Source: Amoeboaphelidium protococcarum (Eukaryota; Aphelidiomycota; Aphelidea). From it: 64,000 bases of DNA. The notes beneath the pieces were generated by a model. That model was not told where the DNA came from, searched no databases, and was given only the letters and a program-made list of their open reading frames with translations. The stretch lies in contig JALECJ010000007.1 in assembly GCA_023515745.1 (NCBI GenBank), forward strand, positions 62,001 through 126,000, given 5' to 3'. How positions within the stretch are numbered: the stretch's first letter is position 1; each line of letters opens with the position of its first letter. Shown piece by piece: positions 27,338 to 39,032 of the stretch. The translations under genes and the position numbers were made by a program.

Positions 27338-27501
27338 GATATTGAAAATGGATTCTGAGGTTTTTGGGGGGGGATAATATGATAGTTTTGAATGGAATAC
27401 AAGTTTTTATAGTTGTGCTTTTTCCAAATTTCTTTACGCGCCATTTTGAGTCAATTCTTGTTCTGATCGCTTGCCTTAAAGCTTTACCTTCACCGTCATA
27501 G

Positions 27502-28491
27502 ATGACTTGGACTCAATTTTTTGCTATTGGACTACAGGCATATGGTCCGCCATTAATAGTCTTCTTTTACTATCTCAAAAGCCCTCTGAATCTTATTTTA
27601 GCTATCACTGGGTATTTCATAATGTTTCGACCGACTTGCAGTGACATGTTTTGTGATCATAGGTGAATGTACCGTGTAGATCGTTTGTATGGCTGTTGTC
27701 AATGCTGATCGTGGGAGCGATATGGTTTGGTGCTACATAGTCAGTGCAGTCACCGTAGCAAGTTAATTCACAAGATCCTTTAACTGTGTTTTACTCCGTG
27801 TCTCTACAAGAGCTGTTTCGACTCGGTTTTATGCTTTTACTAAGGTAGATGATAGATTAATTGCTATGCTCACATTAAATTATCCATAATTGAGATCATG
27901 CACTATGTAGAAAAGCTGAGAATGGATTACATGCTGCAGCTATGAGTGGGCGCAATCAATAGACCAAAGATGATCAAGATTAGATTTCTGATCTGCAGCA
28001 TCGATTAATGAGACTAGAAATTTCATCAGCAGTTGGATTTGGCTGCGGCTTTGCGTAGTCGCTCATAACGTTCATCGGGTTGTGGTCAAACTCAACTGGG
28101 CCTGGTACTCTATTTTTACCGTCATGTCCAGCAGTATCTGGTCCTTATCTCTACGGTACGTGTACTTTGAATTTCTGCTCTGAATGTTTGAATACTATCA
28201 CTTTACTATTCGTTTGTTTTTGTAGCGTGGATGGTGTCGATGAATACATTTATCAACGTTGTGTACTTTATAATTGCTTTCGAAGGCTTATTGCGAAGAA
28301 ATTACCAGTTTATCTTATGGGTGGTCGCTGGGCATTTCCTGGTGTCTTACACAAGTCTATTGAATACAAGCACACTTACTGGAAGTTGTGCTGGTGCCAT
28401 ATTGATTCCTACATTATACCTGGGACTGTCTGTGAAGTTGATGCGAAATTACATTCTCCCTTCACCTGTGAACGTTGTAGAAAGTAAATGA
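27502..28491 (+). CDS. APH1: APH-1, gamma-secretase subunit
   Basis: Four exons (27502-27611, 27680-27844, 27911-28155, 28226-28491) give 261 residues; human APH1A has 265. APH-1 is the seven-pass scaffold of gamma-secretase, with presenilin, nicastrin and PEN-2. The match follows the whole family: FFAIGLQAYGPPLIVFFYYL at the start, FVWLLSMLIVGAIWF, SLQELFRLGFMLLLRKAENG, the GFGCGFAQS glycine motif in the helix-packing segment, GPGT, and AGHFLVSYTSLLN with the conserved His. Introns of 66-70 nt all end GTAG and each junction restores homology. It lies 164 bases downstream of the receptor kinase on the same strand. Confidence 0.9.
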
Positions 28492-28542
28492 ATGAATGAG
28501 TAACATCAAACTAAATTACATTATAATCATGAGCATATTCAA

Positions 28543-29937
28543 TCACAGTTTCTGTTCAACTTTAAAAGCTTGAAGTTTCTATTCGTACAAATTGAGTGCC
28601 TGTTGGTATGTATCCATAACTTTTAGCTCCGCTTCTAGCTTCCTACGTAGATCCTCCCTCAGCTCTTTAAGGCGCTTTTACTCTTACACTATCGCGGTTC
28701 TCCTTTCATTAATCTCATCAAGTTTAGCAGCATACTCTTTCTCAATCAGCTGCTATTTATCAGCGGTGAAGTCCTGAGCGACGTCAACTTTAGTCTATTC
28801 ACCTTACGCTGCTCCTGTTATGCCACCAAGTTGTACCATCTTGTCATCTTAATTTGAAATAGAATAGGCAAACTCTTTTTCTACATTGAGTGTTGGTTTT
28901 AAACTATCAGTAGCCCTCTACTGGTATTGTTATGAACCATGAGATCTCATTTCATGTACTTGATCAATACCGTCAAGAGGAGGAAATCTCTTATCAAAAT
29001 CATCAACTTCAGGTGCAGATAATTAACTACTCTTAGGAAGTACGCCATGTTGAAGTATATAATCATCCGCAATATTAGACTATAAATCCACCTTTTATAA
29101 CTTCTAGTTCATTTACTTTTACTAAGAACAGATATATGATACAAACTGTGGGTGTAGTTAATTCGGCAAGAGGTGATCCATAGACATTGTGGGTACATTC
29201 ATACCGAGCATTCGTCTTCTATCAAATTCAGCACTAAGGACTTGGATAGAGTGCAGCAGATGCTCTACTATGAACATTCCAACCTGGAATTGGGATGACG
29301 ATATCTTATAAATTTTGTCAACGTCCACCAGATTAACAACTCTCTAAAGAACATTCATCTACAAATTAGACTTGGCATAGAACGCCAGTACCTACTCTCC
29401 TGATACGAGTGAGGCCTTACTTTAAGACGGACTATGCAGAAGCAACTATTGGAAATACTCTGAATACTTTTACAAGTCACTAGTCGATGGCTACCATTAG
29501 CCGATTCCAGTCGATGATATAAAAGCAGAAACCACATGCTCATACTCGTCAATGATGGCAAAATACTACTATTGAGATTCTTATAATGACATAGAGGAAA
29601 CTTGACCAGCAGATGGCTCCATAAACTCTTTTCTCAGCAACGCCTACTATTAAACAGCAATCAGCCGCATTAGGACATTAAAAGTATTCTAGTCCATCAA
29701 TGACGCACTTGAACCGCGAACACTAGACGTACTGGGAGCATTCACTCCAACAATCTCCCAGATCCTAGTGCAAATGTACTGAGACAGGTAGGCCTTTGTG
29801 AAGAGAAGATTGTACATGTGTTCGTACGTGGGTAGTCCCTGTAGTGATGATGAGGACGAACCAGCCGTGGCCAATCTAAAATACTCATCATAAACCTGCT
29901 TCTCTTTACCTTTCAGAATAACGATAGGCAATTTCAT
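28543..29937 (-). CDS. EH-domain endocytosis-type protein (End3/Eps15-like)
   Basis: Single exon, 464 residues, with no in-frame TGA in 464 codons. An EH-like domain at about 10-100 (YDEYFRLATAG, ICTRIWEIVG, FNVLMRLIAVQQ) is followed by a second one at about 145-230 (YSEYFQQLLLHSP, then LQRVVNLVDVDKIYKISSSQ). The C-terminus is a coiled coil at about 390-464 (KEYAAKLDEINERR, LKELREDLRRKLEAELKVM). This EH-EH-coil order fits yeast End3 and its animal relatives in clathrin/actin endocytosis. Canonical EF-hand calcium residues are weak, and NPF-binding cannot be judged. UAR codons are abundant. It converges with APH1, 51 bases apart. Confidence 0.7.
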
Positions 29938-30585
29938 AAAAGAGATAATAATTTTGCAATAAAATTTGGTAATAATAAAACTGTAACGTTGTTATTGTTT
30001 CGACTCGACCAAGATGGAATAGAGAGCGGGGAAGTTGATAACAATAAATGGAAGATCAACTTGCACATCAGACGCGATAATGTTAGATCGATTTCAACAA
30101 TTATCAAAATGACATAATTTGATAAAGAAATTTATTCATATGAGCGCATGATTTAATGCCTTAAGTTTTGCGGTGTTAGCCATCTCCTACTTTTATAGCG
30201 ATACAAAATCGCTGGAATGACAACGGACACATTTTAACCAGCCTTCCTATACCGGTGAGTAGAATTCATTCCAAATGGCAGGGTGCCACATCGTGCAAGG
30301 TTAATCTCTATGCTCAAAATAAAAGTGCCAAAAATCTGCTATTTATACTTGAACACTACAATTTCTTCGATGATTCTACACCTCAGAAATTAGGATCTAT
30401 CCGAGTTATACACGTGTGTCATACGTATAAAGAGTGTCAGTCATTCTAACCTCGTGTTGTAATAAACTTCCAAGTAGTTATCACACGTGAACAAGTATGT
30501 GAACGCCTTTTACTTTTCTTAAATAAATTTATAGATATCAGATACCCTGACACTTAGACTTATTATTAAATCGAAATACTATATA
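29938..30585. other. Intergenic interval
   Basis: A 648-base stretch between divergent starts of the EH protein and membrane-protein paralogue A. A frame from 30255 is open under UAR=Gln but continues out of frame into paralogue A, so I treat it as chance. The 35 bases before ATG 30586 are very AT-rich. Confidence 0.4.
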
Positions 30586-31731
30586 ATGGCTACTGGATAT
30601 GCATTGTTTTTCTGCTGGCTGCTGATGTGGCAAAATTGCCTCTTTCCTACTATTCAAGCTGTAAGAATTGGTGCATTTCACAGTGCTGGCTCAAACGCTG
30701 TGGTACAAGGTGGTTAATCTGCTCATGCGGGCGCAAATTTTGATAGTATGATCCATCAGTTTACAGGTGGTGATCGCGAGCTGCTGTCTGCTATCAAGTA
30801 AATCGCGTCCAATACTGCTCAACGCGTGTCTTTTAGCTTAGATGGTGTGATTGATCATCTCATCAGAATGGCTCCTAGAATGAAGGAGTAGTCTCATAAG
30901 ATGGTGACTACCCTGTAGTAGAGATTCCGCGGTTAGGATCTACAGTAGATGTTCTCTCATTTCCTTCAGAAGGCTACTGGATAATCTTAATAGGCTGACG
31001 AGGTTATGTCTATCCTGCAGACTCATCAAGAGGATCCTTAGGGAAGTACCAGTCGTTTGACCAACTTTGTGAGTGGCCAGGATACCTTCCTTGAGGAATG
31101 TATCAGAAAAAGTCGTAAGTTGCAGGCATTCATCGAGGTACCTCTTGAAGAAAGGGCTTATTACATAGGTCACCCACATGAATATCCTGACAAGTAGGTG
31201 CAAGCTCTTTTCATTACCACAATGGTCTTGCTTGCACTTTGGCTTGCGTCTACGTTGGTTGACTGCTATTTTCGCGACAATGTTCGCAGCAAACGGATTT
31301 TTAGTTTATTAGCATTATTCCGCATATCGGTAGTCTTCTACTGTATTGCCTACTTTGCAATTATGACAGGTTTGACCAGCCAATCCGGCGTTAATAACTT
31401 CAAATATGGTTACGCGATTATTGGGTTTATTGGAGGCGCGCTTTCTTGCGCATATGCATATCTTGATATTAGTATTTCTTTTGACAAGGCTTCGAATATA
31501 GACCAGCAGAACCATGTAAGAGACAATCCAATTGATGCTGTCATTGCTGAGGCCGTATAACCAGGTGCAGAGGAACAACGTGCACTTTAAATTTAATTGC
31601 TTAGGTAGAACCTATATCGAGCTTTTAATCCAAGCTTCAGTCCAACAATTGACGACCATTCAGGGTAGAACGAGTAGGCTACTAGTCAGCAGTCGGATGG
31701 CGATTTCAGTGCACCCTCTAACGTTCACTGA
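30586..31731 (+). CDS. Secretory-pathway membrane protein, paralogue A
   Basis: Single exon, 381 residues. It begins with a signal-anchor-like helix (YALFFCWLLMWQNCLF), then a Gln/Ser-rich helical domain (DREL, FSLDGVIDHLIRMAPRMK, ATGQSQQADEVMSIL). Three hydrophobic helices follow at about 205-230, 245-265 and 275-297 (ALFITTMVLLALWLAS, ISVVFYCIAYFAIM, YAIIGFIGGALS). It is closely related to the inverted copy at 37962-39032: the first 100 residues are nearly identical and the C-terminal half much less so. The TAA at 31558 reads as Gln, giving a Gln-rich tail to the TGA at 31729. No known family recognised. Confidence 0.75.
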
Positions 31732-32622
31732 AAGTGAATAATCAAGATTGAAGATTATAGAATGAAATTTAGATGAGAATTACATTAAAATATGGGTTTG
31801 CATCAGAACCTGTTATAAGTAAGTCCAATTCAGAATTTATAATGTTCAGATTCTTGTTCCATCTAGCATTTTATCCAGCCTAAAGCGTCCAAGACCCTGT
31901 AATACAGCCACAATTGCAGTTCGTAATTATACTTAATTTTACTCACACTTTTATCTACCAGCCGAATTGCGAGCTTTCAGAGCGTCACGCGAATACTCAT
32001 AGGCCCGACCTGAATAAGTAAAGCTTCTCAAACTGGCTTAATTGTATTATTTAGGTACATTAGTCATATCCTTACAAATCTTTACTTTGTTTCGTGTCAT
32101 GAACTCATTCGGAATTACAGTTAGTTGCATTGCACCTCCGCTTAGACATTAGACTCATAATATTCATATGAAGAGCTTATGTGCTAATACTCTAGTAATT
32201 TGAGATGCAACTCGATAATTTGGCTTTTAAACTGATGGCCCAACATTCTAATGATGCGCAAAAGTGCGGCCGTGAGACATCGCGCTGTATCTAACCTCAT
32301 GATTTATGCGATTATAAAATGCGTATAGAGTATCTCAAGTCTCATACATTTTAATCTTGTTTTGATACAAATGTGATCTACCATATCTAAGAGAATTTAT
32401 TTATAAAAAAATTATACTTCAGTATATAATGATATACATTGTTTTTCTGCTAGTTGCTGTTGTGTCTTTTTCTCAGTACAAGCGGTGACATCGTCAAGCA
32501 ATCTCAGCACTCCCTCACGAAATGCGAAAACTGATCAAACATCGGCGCTCTTTATTCGAAAACGATCACTTTTAAAGATTTGTAATTAAGACTGATATTA
32601 CTACATATTGCACGCTAATACA
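31732..32622. other. Intergenic interval containing a paralogue fragment
   Basis: An 891-base non-coding stretch after paralogue A. It has no long TGA-free frame with coding character; its only recognisable content is the remnant at about 32425-32600, listed separately. Confidence 0.4.
32425..32600 (+). pseudogene. Truncated third copy of the membrane-protein family
   Basis: The stretch beginning tataatg at 32426 and running through cattgtttttctgct (about 32438-32452) matches the start of paralogue A (from 30582) with about seven bases missing after ATG, which shifts the frame. The reading frame then hits TGA after about 20 codons. Similarity fades within 60 bases. It looks like a decayed duplicate lying between the two live copies. 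Confidence 0.5.
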
Positions 32623-33660
32623 ATGGAGAGTGTTATTAAAGAGCAATAGGTTGAGAAGGCATTGCGCGCATTGATAAAGCATGAGAAACACGTAGCTGCG
32701 CAGTAATAAGAATCTGCAGGTGGTAAAGCGGATCTACTCCCGGCGACTAAACTTGTTCATTTGCAGATTTCTCTCAAAAAGGTTGCAATCGGATATAGAC
32801 CACAGCCACGCGTCATTGATATACCCCATCCTATTTATGATGTCAGTGACTCTGATGATTGCAGTATCACCGGTCAGGGTACGGATGGTCAAATTTGTGT
32901 TTTCGTTAAAGATCCATAGACTGAATACAAATAAGCGTTACTGAACATTCATCATCCTGATGATAAGTCCAAGAAGCTCATTCAGAAGGTGATTTCGGTG
33001 ACCAAGCTCAAATCAAAGTACTCTACGTATGAAGCAAAGAGAATACTGGCTGATAGCTATACCATATTCCTTTGCGATGATAAGGTTGCCACTCTGCTAC
33101 CATCACTGCTGGGCACCAAGTTCTTTAAAAAGAGAAAGTTCCCCATGCCCGTAAAAGTGAGTGCTGTCGTGATGAAGTTTTTGCAAGCCGGGGAGAATGA
33201 TAAGGCTTATGATTACCTGTATAAAAACGCGTACCTATCTGTGCCTTATTACGTGCCTGGTACTGCAGAGAGTGTTGGTGTTATAAGTTCTCTCAGAGTT
33301 GGACATATGGTCATGGATGTTGAGTAAATGACGCAGAATGTGATGCACGCCCTTCCTCAGCTGTCCAAGTACATTAGCGGAGGTGTTGATAACATCGCTG
33401 CAGTCCACATCAAGACTCAGGATAGCATTGGTATACCGGTATACTAGGCAGGTGTTGACAGCGCTGAGTAGGACAAGTAGCTGACAGAGAAGGTGGCCGC
33501 AGAGAACAAGAAGAGAAAACTGGCCGTTTTTGATCGTGACGATGATCTTCAAGTGCCTGAAGATGCACCTTAGATTGTCAAGGATGTGGCCATGCAAAAG
33601 AAGGAGAACAGGAGAACATTGAAGCAGTTACTTCGCAAAATTAAAGTGCAAGTCAATTGA
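32623..33660 (+). CDS. Ribosomal L1-domain nucleolar protein (Utp30/Cic1/RSL1D1-like)
   Basis: Single exon, 345 residues, TGA 33658-33660. The L1 fold is seen as LVHLQISLKKVAIGYRPQPR, IPHPIYD, then LADSYTIFLCDDKVATLLPS, LGTKFFKKRKFPMPVKV. This last block is the signature of the Utp30/Cic1/RSL1D1 branch of ribosome-assembly factors, which act in the nucleolus on pre-ribosomes. The C-terminus is basic and coiled (ENKKRKLAVF, KKENRRTLKQLLRKIKV). Which of the paralogues it is cannot be settled here. Confidence 0.8.
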
Positions 33661-33723
33661 ACATGAAATAAGTAATAGGTTAATAAAAAATTTGAGAATT
33701 TCCATCATAAATAGAGATTAAAT

Positions 33724-34591
33724 TCAACTTCCATCATTGCTAAGAGCTCTGTAGAAGGCGCCATGAGCAGTCTCCAAGTCAAACATCAATTGACGCGTAT
33801 CTTGTTCATCCAACTCATCTGCAGCCTTCATTTAATTCAACTTTATCAGCCACTCTTTCAGCTTCTGCTTGTGCGATTCTATTTGAGTCGATACTCCCAC
33901 TTTGTTCAGTGATTGCAGTAAATCTCCCATTAGAGGATGCAGGTGGTCCACAGATCGCATTTCCAACTTGAGAGAATCCATCAGAGTGATGAAAGATTGT
34001 ACTGCTTCAGCAACATATTTAGCGCTTTATTATCCACCACCACCACCATTACCACTACCTCCAGAAGTCGAATTAGATGCTGCAACAGCGTGTTCAATAG
34101 TCGCAGGCACTCCAATCTTGAGTCTATTCAAAGCCGCTTAACAGTTCAACTACACACGTAATAGCATTTTAGATATAATTATGATATATTTACAATAGTT
34201 TAATAAATATTTACATAATAAGTCTGACAGAAATCATCGATATCTTTAAACTGATAGTCCACTAGATTAAAGGCTGTTTTGAATTGTGTGAGTAGTTTTG
34301 CACATGCTTAAGTGTATCTACAATGACATATAAATAAATATATAATAATGATTATAACAGTAAGGATAATAAATAAATTTACTAATCAGCAGATATTGAA
34401 TCCCTAATGTAAGCCTTTTCCAATTGTTCAACGGTGACCACAATGGCATACAAGTCTGCCTGATTCTCATAAGTCTCCCGCTCTGATGACGACTCTGCCA
34501 ATTTAATAGGAGTCTATGGCACTGAGCTATTGCTGTTATTAGCGGCTAATCCCGGTAAAATAGGCAATTCCTTATACTGATACATGGACAT
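33724..34591 (-). CDS. VPS28: VPS28, ESCRT-I subunit
   Basis: Three exons (introns 34318-34382 and 34150-34214, 65 nt each) give 245 residues. The N-terminal part has ERETYENQADLYAIVVTVEQ, then LEKAYIRDSISADQYTQACA, TQFKTAFN; the C-terminal four-helix domain has FITLMDSLKLEMRSVDHLHP, then DELDEQDTRQLMFDLE and FYRAL. VPS28 joins Vps23/TSG101 and Vps37 in ESCRT-I and links it to ESCRT-II in multivesicular-body sorting. The first junction creates a TAA (ta|a) read as Gln in SADQYT, where relatives have Glu or Gln. A Gly/Ser linker of about 30 residues separates the domains. Confidence 0.95.
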
Positions 34592-34791
34592 GATTTGTAT
34601 ATTTCTGCTGCTGTGTTATTTCAAGACAAGTAAAAAGTCGATAAGTTGGCGCCGTTGAGTTAAGAAAAGTAAAGGTAAAGTCCCAACTTGATATTAATGC
34701 GTTGTAAACCATCGCAATCTGTGTGTGACAAATCAATAAACTCACCTTACAGTGCTATACTATGTATCTTGGATATAGTTTAGTATATAAT

Positions 34792-37700
34792 TCAAATCTA
34801 TTTAGGCGCGCATTTGATCAAGTATTATCCTTTAGATGATGACTACTAGGCCACAATGGACAACAAGATGCGCGCATTAGAAGTCTTGAGCGGATTTCCA
34901 CCAATGAATGCCACGTAGCTCAACTTGGATTCATGCGGTTGGGTATTGTTGATTTTGAGTATTTCCAAGACATTCCATGAAATCAAATTCAACGCGGATT
35001 AATCACTCAAGGATGTTAAGGGCTGGCTGTTCATGGAACCATCGAGATTAATTTTGCTAGTCAATTGAACCAATCCAGCCCACCAGAACATTTCTCTCAG
35101 TTGCAAGTCTTAATCCGTGGCGAGTGCAAATTTAACACCATGCCGAATCAAAATTTGTATATCCGTCATTAATTGCATCTGTGAGGTATCATTAGTCTAA
35201 GACTAAGTTGAAGCAGCGTAGAGAGAACTCAGCGACCGGCTTCTGCGACTATCATATTCTTCTGGAGTGGAGGATGGCGTGGTCAGGATCAGCCTGATGT
35301 TATTCTTTGCAATTAACTCTGCCACCATCCAGCTCTCAGCTCCACCATAAATGACCATATTTATACGGCAAGTCTCACAAAACTCCTTTACGCCGTCTTC
35401 TATTAGGGACTTGATACGAATGACACCTCCTATCAACTCCGCGTTATCTACATGGATGGCCAAAGGGAGATCACCGGTGAGTACTGCAACAAACTTGTTT
35501 CTATGAGATTTGCATCCCTATATTTTCTCTGAGCAGCTTTTAAAATTTTTCAATACTCTTTGCAGCAAGCGCTCAAAATAATACAACTAACCAGTGAACG
35601 ATTACAGCAAATCACCATTTAGAGACCTGCCCATTGTGAGATGCAAAGCCACTGCTGACAGTATAACGCGGTTATCAACATTCTACGCGTTGAGTGCAAC
35701 CAGAGAACTCACGCCGCGAACCATATTAGATGAACTAGAAGGCGGTACCACAACAGCATACTATATCCCGGCTTATTGAGCCATTACCAACAACTTTGAG
35801 TCTACGTGCTCTAAAAGCTAAGGATCAAATTTCAACTTGTGAAAAGCGGTTTCACTTATTTGCTAAGCAGAGTCTTACATTAGGGGAGCATTCAAATTGA
35901 TTACCTGGTCAAATTCAAAACCGCCATCCATAATCAAAGTATCCCACACTCCTAAACGAGGAGTCACTTGCTAAGTGACCAGTTCCTGGCTTATCTCCTT
36001 TATGCCAAGTTCAGTATTCGCAGCAACAGGACCTAGCACAAAAATACCACTCTTCATATTAATACTAAGTTCTGTATCATACTGAGAGCAATCCATCTCT
36101 TGTCCGAAGCAGACGATTTACAGATTATCGACATTTAATTGCACCCGTGACAATACACTATCATGCACCTTAAAACCAAGCACTATGGTCAAGTTTTTAC
36201 CACTCATAAACTTATCCTACTCAATGTAGATCAAGGACAGATTATAAAGTCTCACTTAACATTTGCCACTGCATTTATCAAAAAGGCTATCACAAATTGA
36301 TTCCATATCTTTTCTCTATACTTTAAAATTATCGATCTAATTAAAGCTCTTGGAATTATGGTCTATATATTGCTTAAAAGACTCAACCTTGTTATGAACA
36401 ATGCGGCCATCCACGACAATAAGAGCTGGACGAGTTTACAGATAAAGGATAGGATTAAGAGGCCATAATACAAGATCGGCATCCATTCCGACTTTAATAT
36501 CACCAACACGTTCTTAAATACCGAGTGCAATGGCAGGATTTTTAGTCACAGAGTCAAGAACTACACGCCAACTATTCTCTGAATAATGATGAGTCTTGAA
36601 AGCTTCATAATGTAAGAGTTGAGCATTCACTATGGGATGATCACTCTTGATGGCGACATTTAGGCCTGCATCGACCAGCTGATCAAACTAACTTACGCTT
36701 GCGCGGTACGCCTCAAATTTGTAGTAGCCACGATCACTAAACATTGCAACTGACAAATTACTGAAATGATGTTTATTATACTTGATAAAAGGAATCGTTT
36801 CATAGGCAGAAGTTGCGTGATGGAGTGCAGCAATTGTAAAGTTAAATTCCATACTCAATTGTAACAGCATCTCAATATCAACTGCACTATAAACATGAGT
36901 ATGAACAACAGCATCACCTAGGAGAATTTGTCTATAGACTGAAAGTGCAACGTCATCAGGATATTGAACATTCAGCAGATTATTCAGATACCTAATGTTA
37001 CACCATTGTTTTTGACGTTAAATCAAATTCAAAGCACTAATAAACTTCTAGCGCAAATAGGAACCAATACCAAGACGTGTTGAATGTTGATGTGATCGAA
37101 CATTTTCACCCACAGCCATCTTGACCAATCTGGGATTCTTCTTCATATTACTTCCTTACTAATCAAGCCTATGAAAGTCGCACTTATCTCTTTGATCAGG
37201 AATATGATGTTGATCATCGTGGAAAAGTAAATCTCTAACACTCTAAGCCCAAGGTCGATGCTTGACTATCTACGCGTAACCACCGACAATATTGGCAGAA
37301 CCAGGCAGGATCAAACTAGAGGTGACACCACCGTTTAATATCAGATTCATTTAAACATCTTCAACATGGATAGCATCCTTTACATCACCAATCAATCCAT
37401 CATTTTCTTCATTAAAATCCTAACTAGTCCTGAAAGTAGGCCATGTATCTACGCCTGCATGAGAGTGCATGTCGATGAAACCAGGCGTCAAAATCATTCC
37501 ATTGCAGTTTACTCTATTTAGATTATCAACCTTGAGTAAATCTAATTCTGCATTAGACTCATATATCGACTGAATTACGCCATCTTTAATTACTAAGGAG
37601 CAGTTTGAGCATGAGGTAAAATGCGATTCAATAGACGCGTTATATAATAGCAAGATCTCAGTAGATTGCGTATCAAATCCCAGCCTGGATTAGTCAAATC

Positions 37701-37821
37701 GACTCTCAGTTGCATAAATTCTATAACATAGTGCCAGGCACCACACAGCAGTTGCACAAAGTAATATCTGCAATCTTCGCAGTCTTCTGCTGATTAAAAT
37801 GCGTCTATATGATAATTTCAT
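34792..37821 (-). CDS. Large membrane-anchored double amidohydrolase-type protein
   Basis: I checked every codon: 1009 sense codons, no TGA, single exon. After a basic start and a hydrophobic anchor (about 18-36, LQILLCATAVWCLALCY) comes an amidohydrolase domain: MILTPGFIDMHSHAGVDTW (metal-binding HxH), GGVTSSLILPGSANIVGG, AVVHTHVYS, VAIKSDHPIVN and GDIKVGMDADLVLWP, typical of imidazolonepropionase-like enzymes. The second half repeats parts of the fold without clear metal ligands (AIHVDNAELIGGVIRIKSLI, then LATDQDLQLREMFWWAG, SLSDQSALNLISWN). It resembles the long secreted or membrane amidohydrolases of fungi and amoebae. Substrate unknown. Confidence 0.75.
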
Positions 37822-37961
37822 AAAAAATTATAATTAGTGTTGAGAATGTGACAACGGGCGGCAAGATTGAAAGTTCATTGTAAAACCATTTTGTCTTAAT
37901 ATTTTCTCAGCCTTTCATCTACTGTAATCTTTTATTTGCGTCTCAAAATCATTAGAATACT

Positions 37962-39032
37962 TCAATTTCTCGGAGCTTAGTGGTAGTTAAAAGCACTGTC
38001 TTGGCGCTACATACGCGGTAATTCAATTGAACGTTCAGCATTTCCGTCATTTCCAGGTTCGATAGCCGCAGCAACAGCCTCATCAATGATACTATTATCA
38101 CCTCCGTTTTGACGCTGTTCATCTAAATATTTAAACGCCGAAGCAGTGACATTTATTTCTAAAGCGGCGTACAATAGTGAACCTATCGCTCCTATAAGTC
38201 CAAAGACTGTGTAAACACTAACCGCGTCATGTACACCTCGCTGGCTGGTCAAGGCCATCATAATCGCCAGATAGGCAAAGCAATAGAAAACCACCAGTAC
38301 ACGAAACAGCGAGGATAAACCGTACACTAACTTATTACGCGTAGTGCACCCAACTAGAAGTGACGCTACCCATAGAGCCAAAAGGATCATTGTCACAATG
38401 AAGAGAGCTTGAACTTGGACGTCAGGATAAGCCCATGGGTGAGCCATGTAGTACTTTCTCTCACTGCGCGGAACTTCAATGAATGCCTGCAATTTACGAC
38501 TCTTTTAGATGCAATCTTTAAGGAAGGTATCCTGGCCACTTAAAAATTAAGCTAAACGACCAGTGCTTTCCTAGGGATTTTACTAATGAGACTGCAGAAT
38601 AGACATGACCTCGTCAGCCTATCCAGATTATCCTGTAGCCTTCTGCAGGAATTGGGAAAACATCTACTATGGATTCTGACCATTGAATCTCTGCTACACC
38701 AAGCTCACCATCTTATGAGACTACTCCTTCATTCTAGGAGCCATTCTGATGAGATGATCAATCACACCATCTAAGCTAAAAGACACGCGTTGAGCAGTAT
38801 TGGACGCGATTTACTTGATAGCAGACAGCAGCTCGCGATCACCACCTGTAAACTGATGGATCATACTATCAAAATTCGAGCCACCACCACCACCAGCAGA
38901 TTGACCACCTTGCACCATAGCACTTGAGTCAGCATTGTGAAATGCACCAATTCTAACAGCTTGTATCGTGGGAAAGAGACAATTTTGCCACAGCAGCAGC
39001 CAGCAGAAAAACAATGCATATCCCGTAGCCAT
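37962..39032 (-). CDS. Secretory-pathway membrane protein, paralogue B
   Basis: Single exon, 356 residues, in inverted orientation to paralogue A. It has the same hydrophobic start (YALFFCWLLLWQNCLF), Gly-rich insert, FSLDGVIDHLIRMAPRMK block, SGQDTFLKDCIQKSRK, and membrane helices (ALFIVTMILLALWVAS, VLVVFYCFAYLAIM, YTVFGLIGAIGSLLYA). The C-terminal third diverges strongly from A. The TAG at 38007 reads as Gln, and the chain goes on 15 residues to the TGA at 37962. Function unknown; the copies point at each other with three genes between. Confidence 0.75.

Noticed and set aside
30255-30585. Plus-strand ORF before paralogue A
   Set aside because: It stays open only by running out of frame through the start of a well-supported gene and shows no domain.
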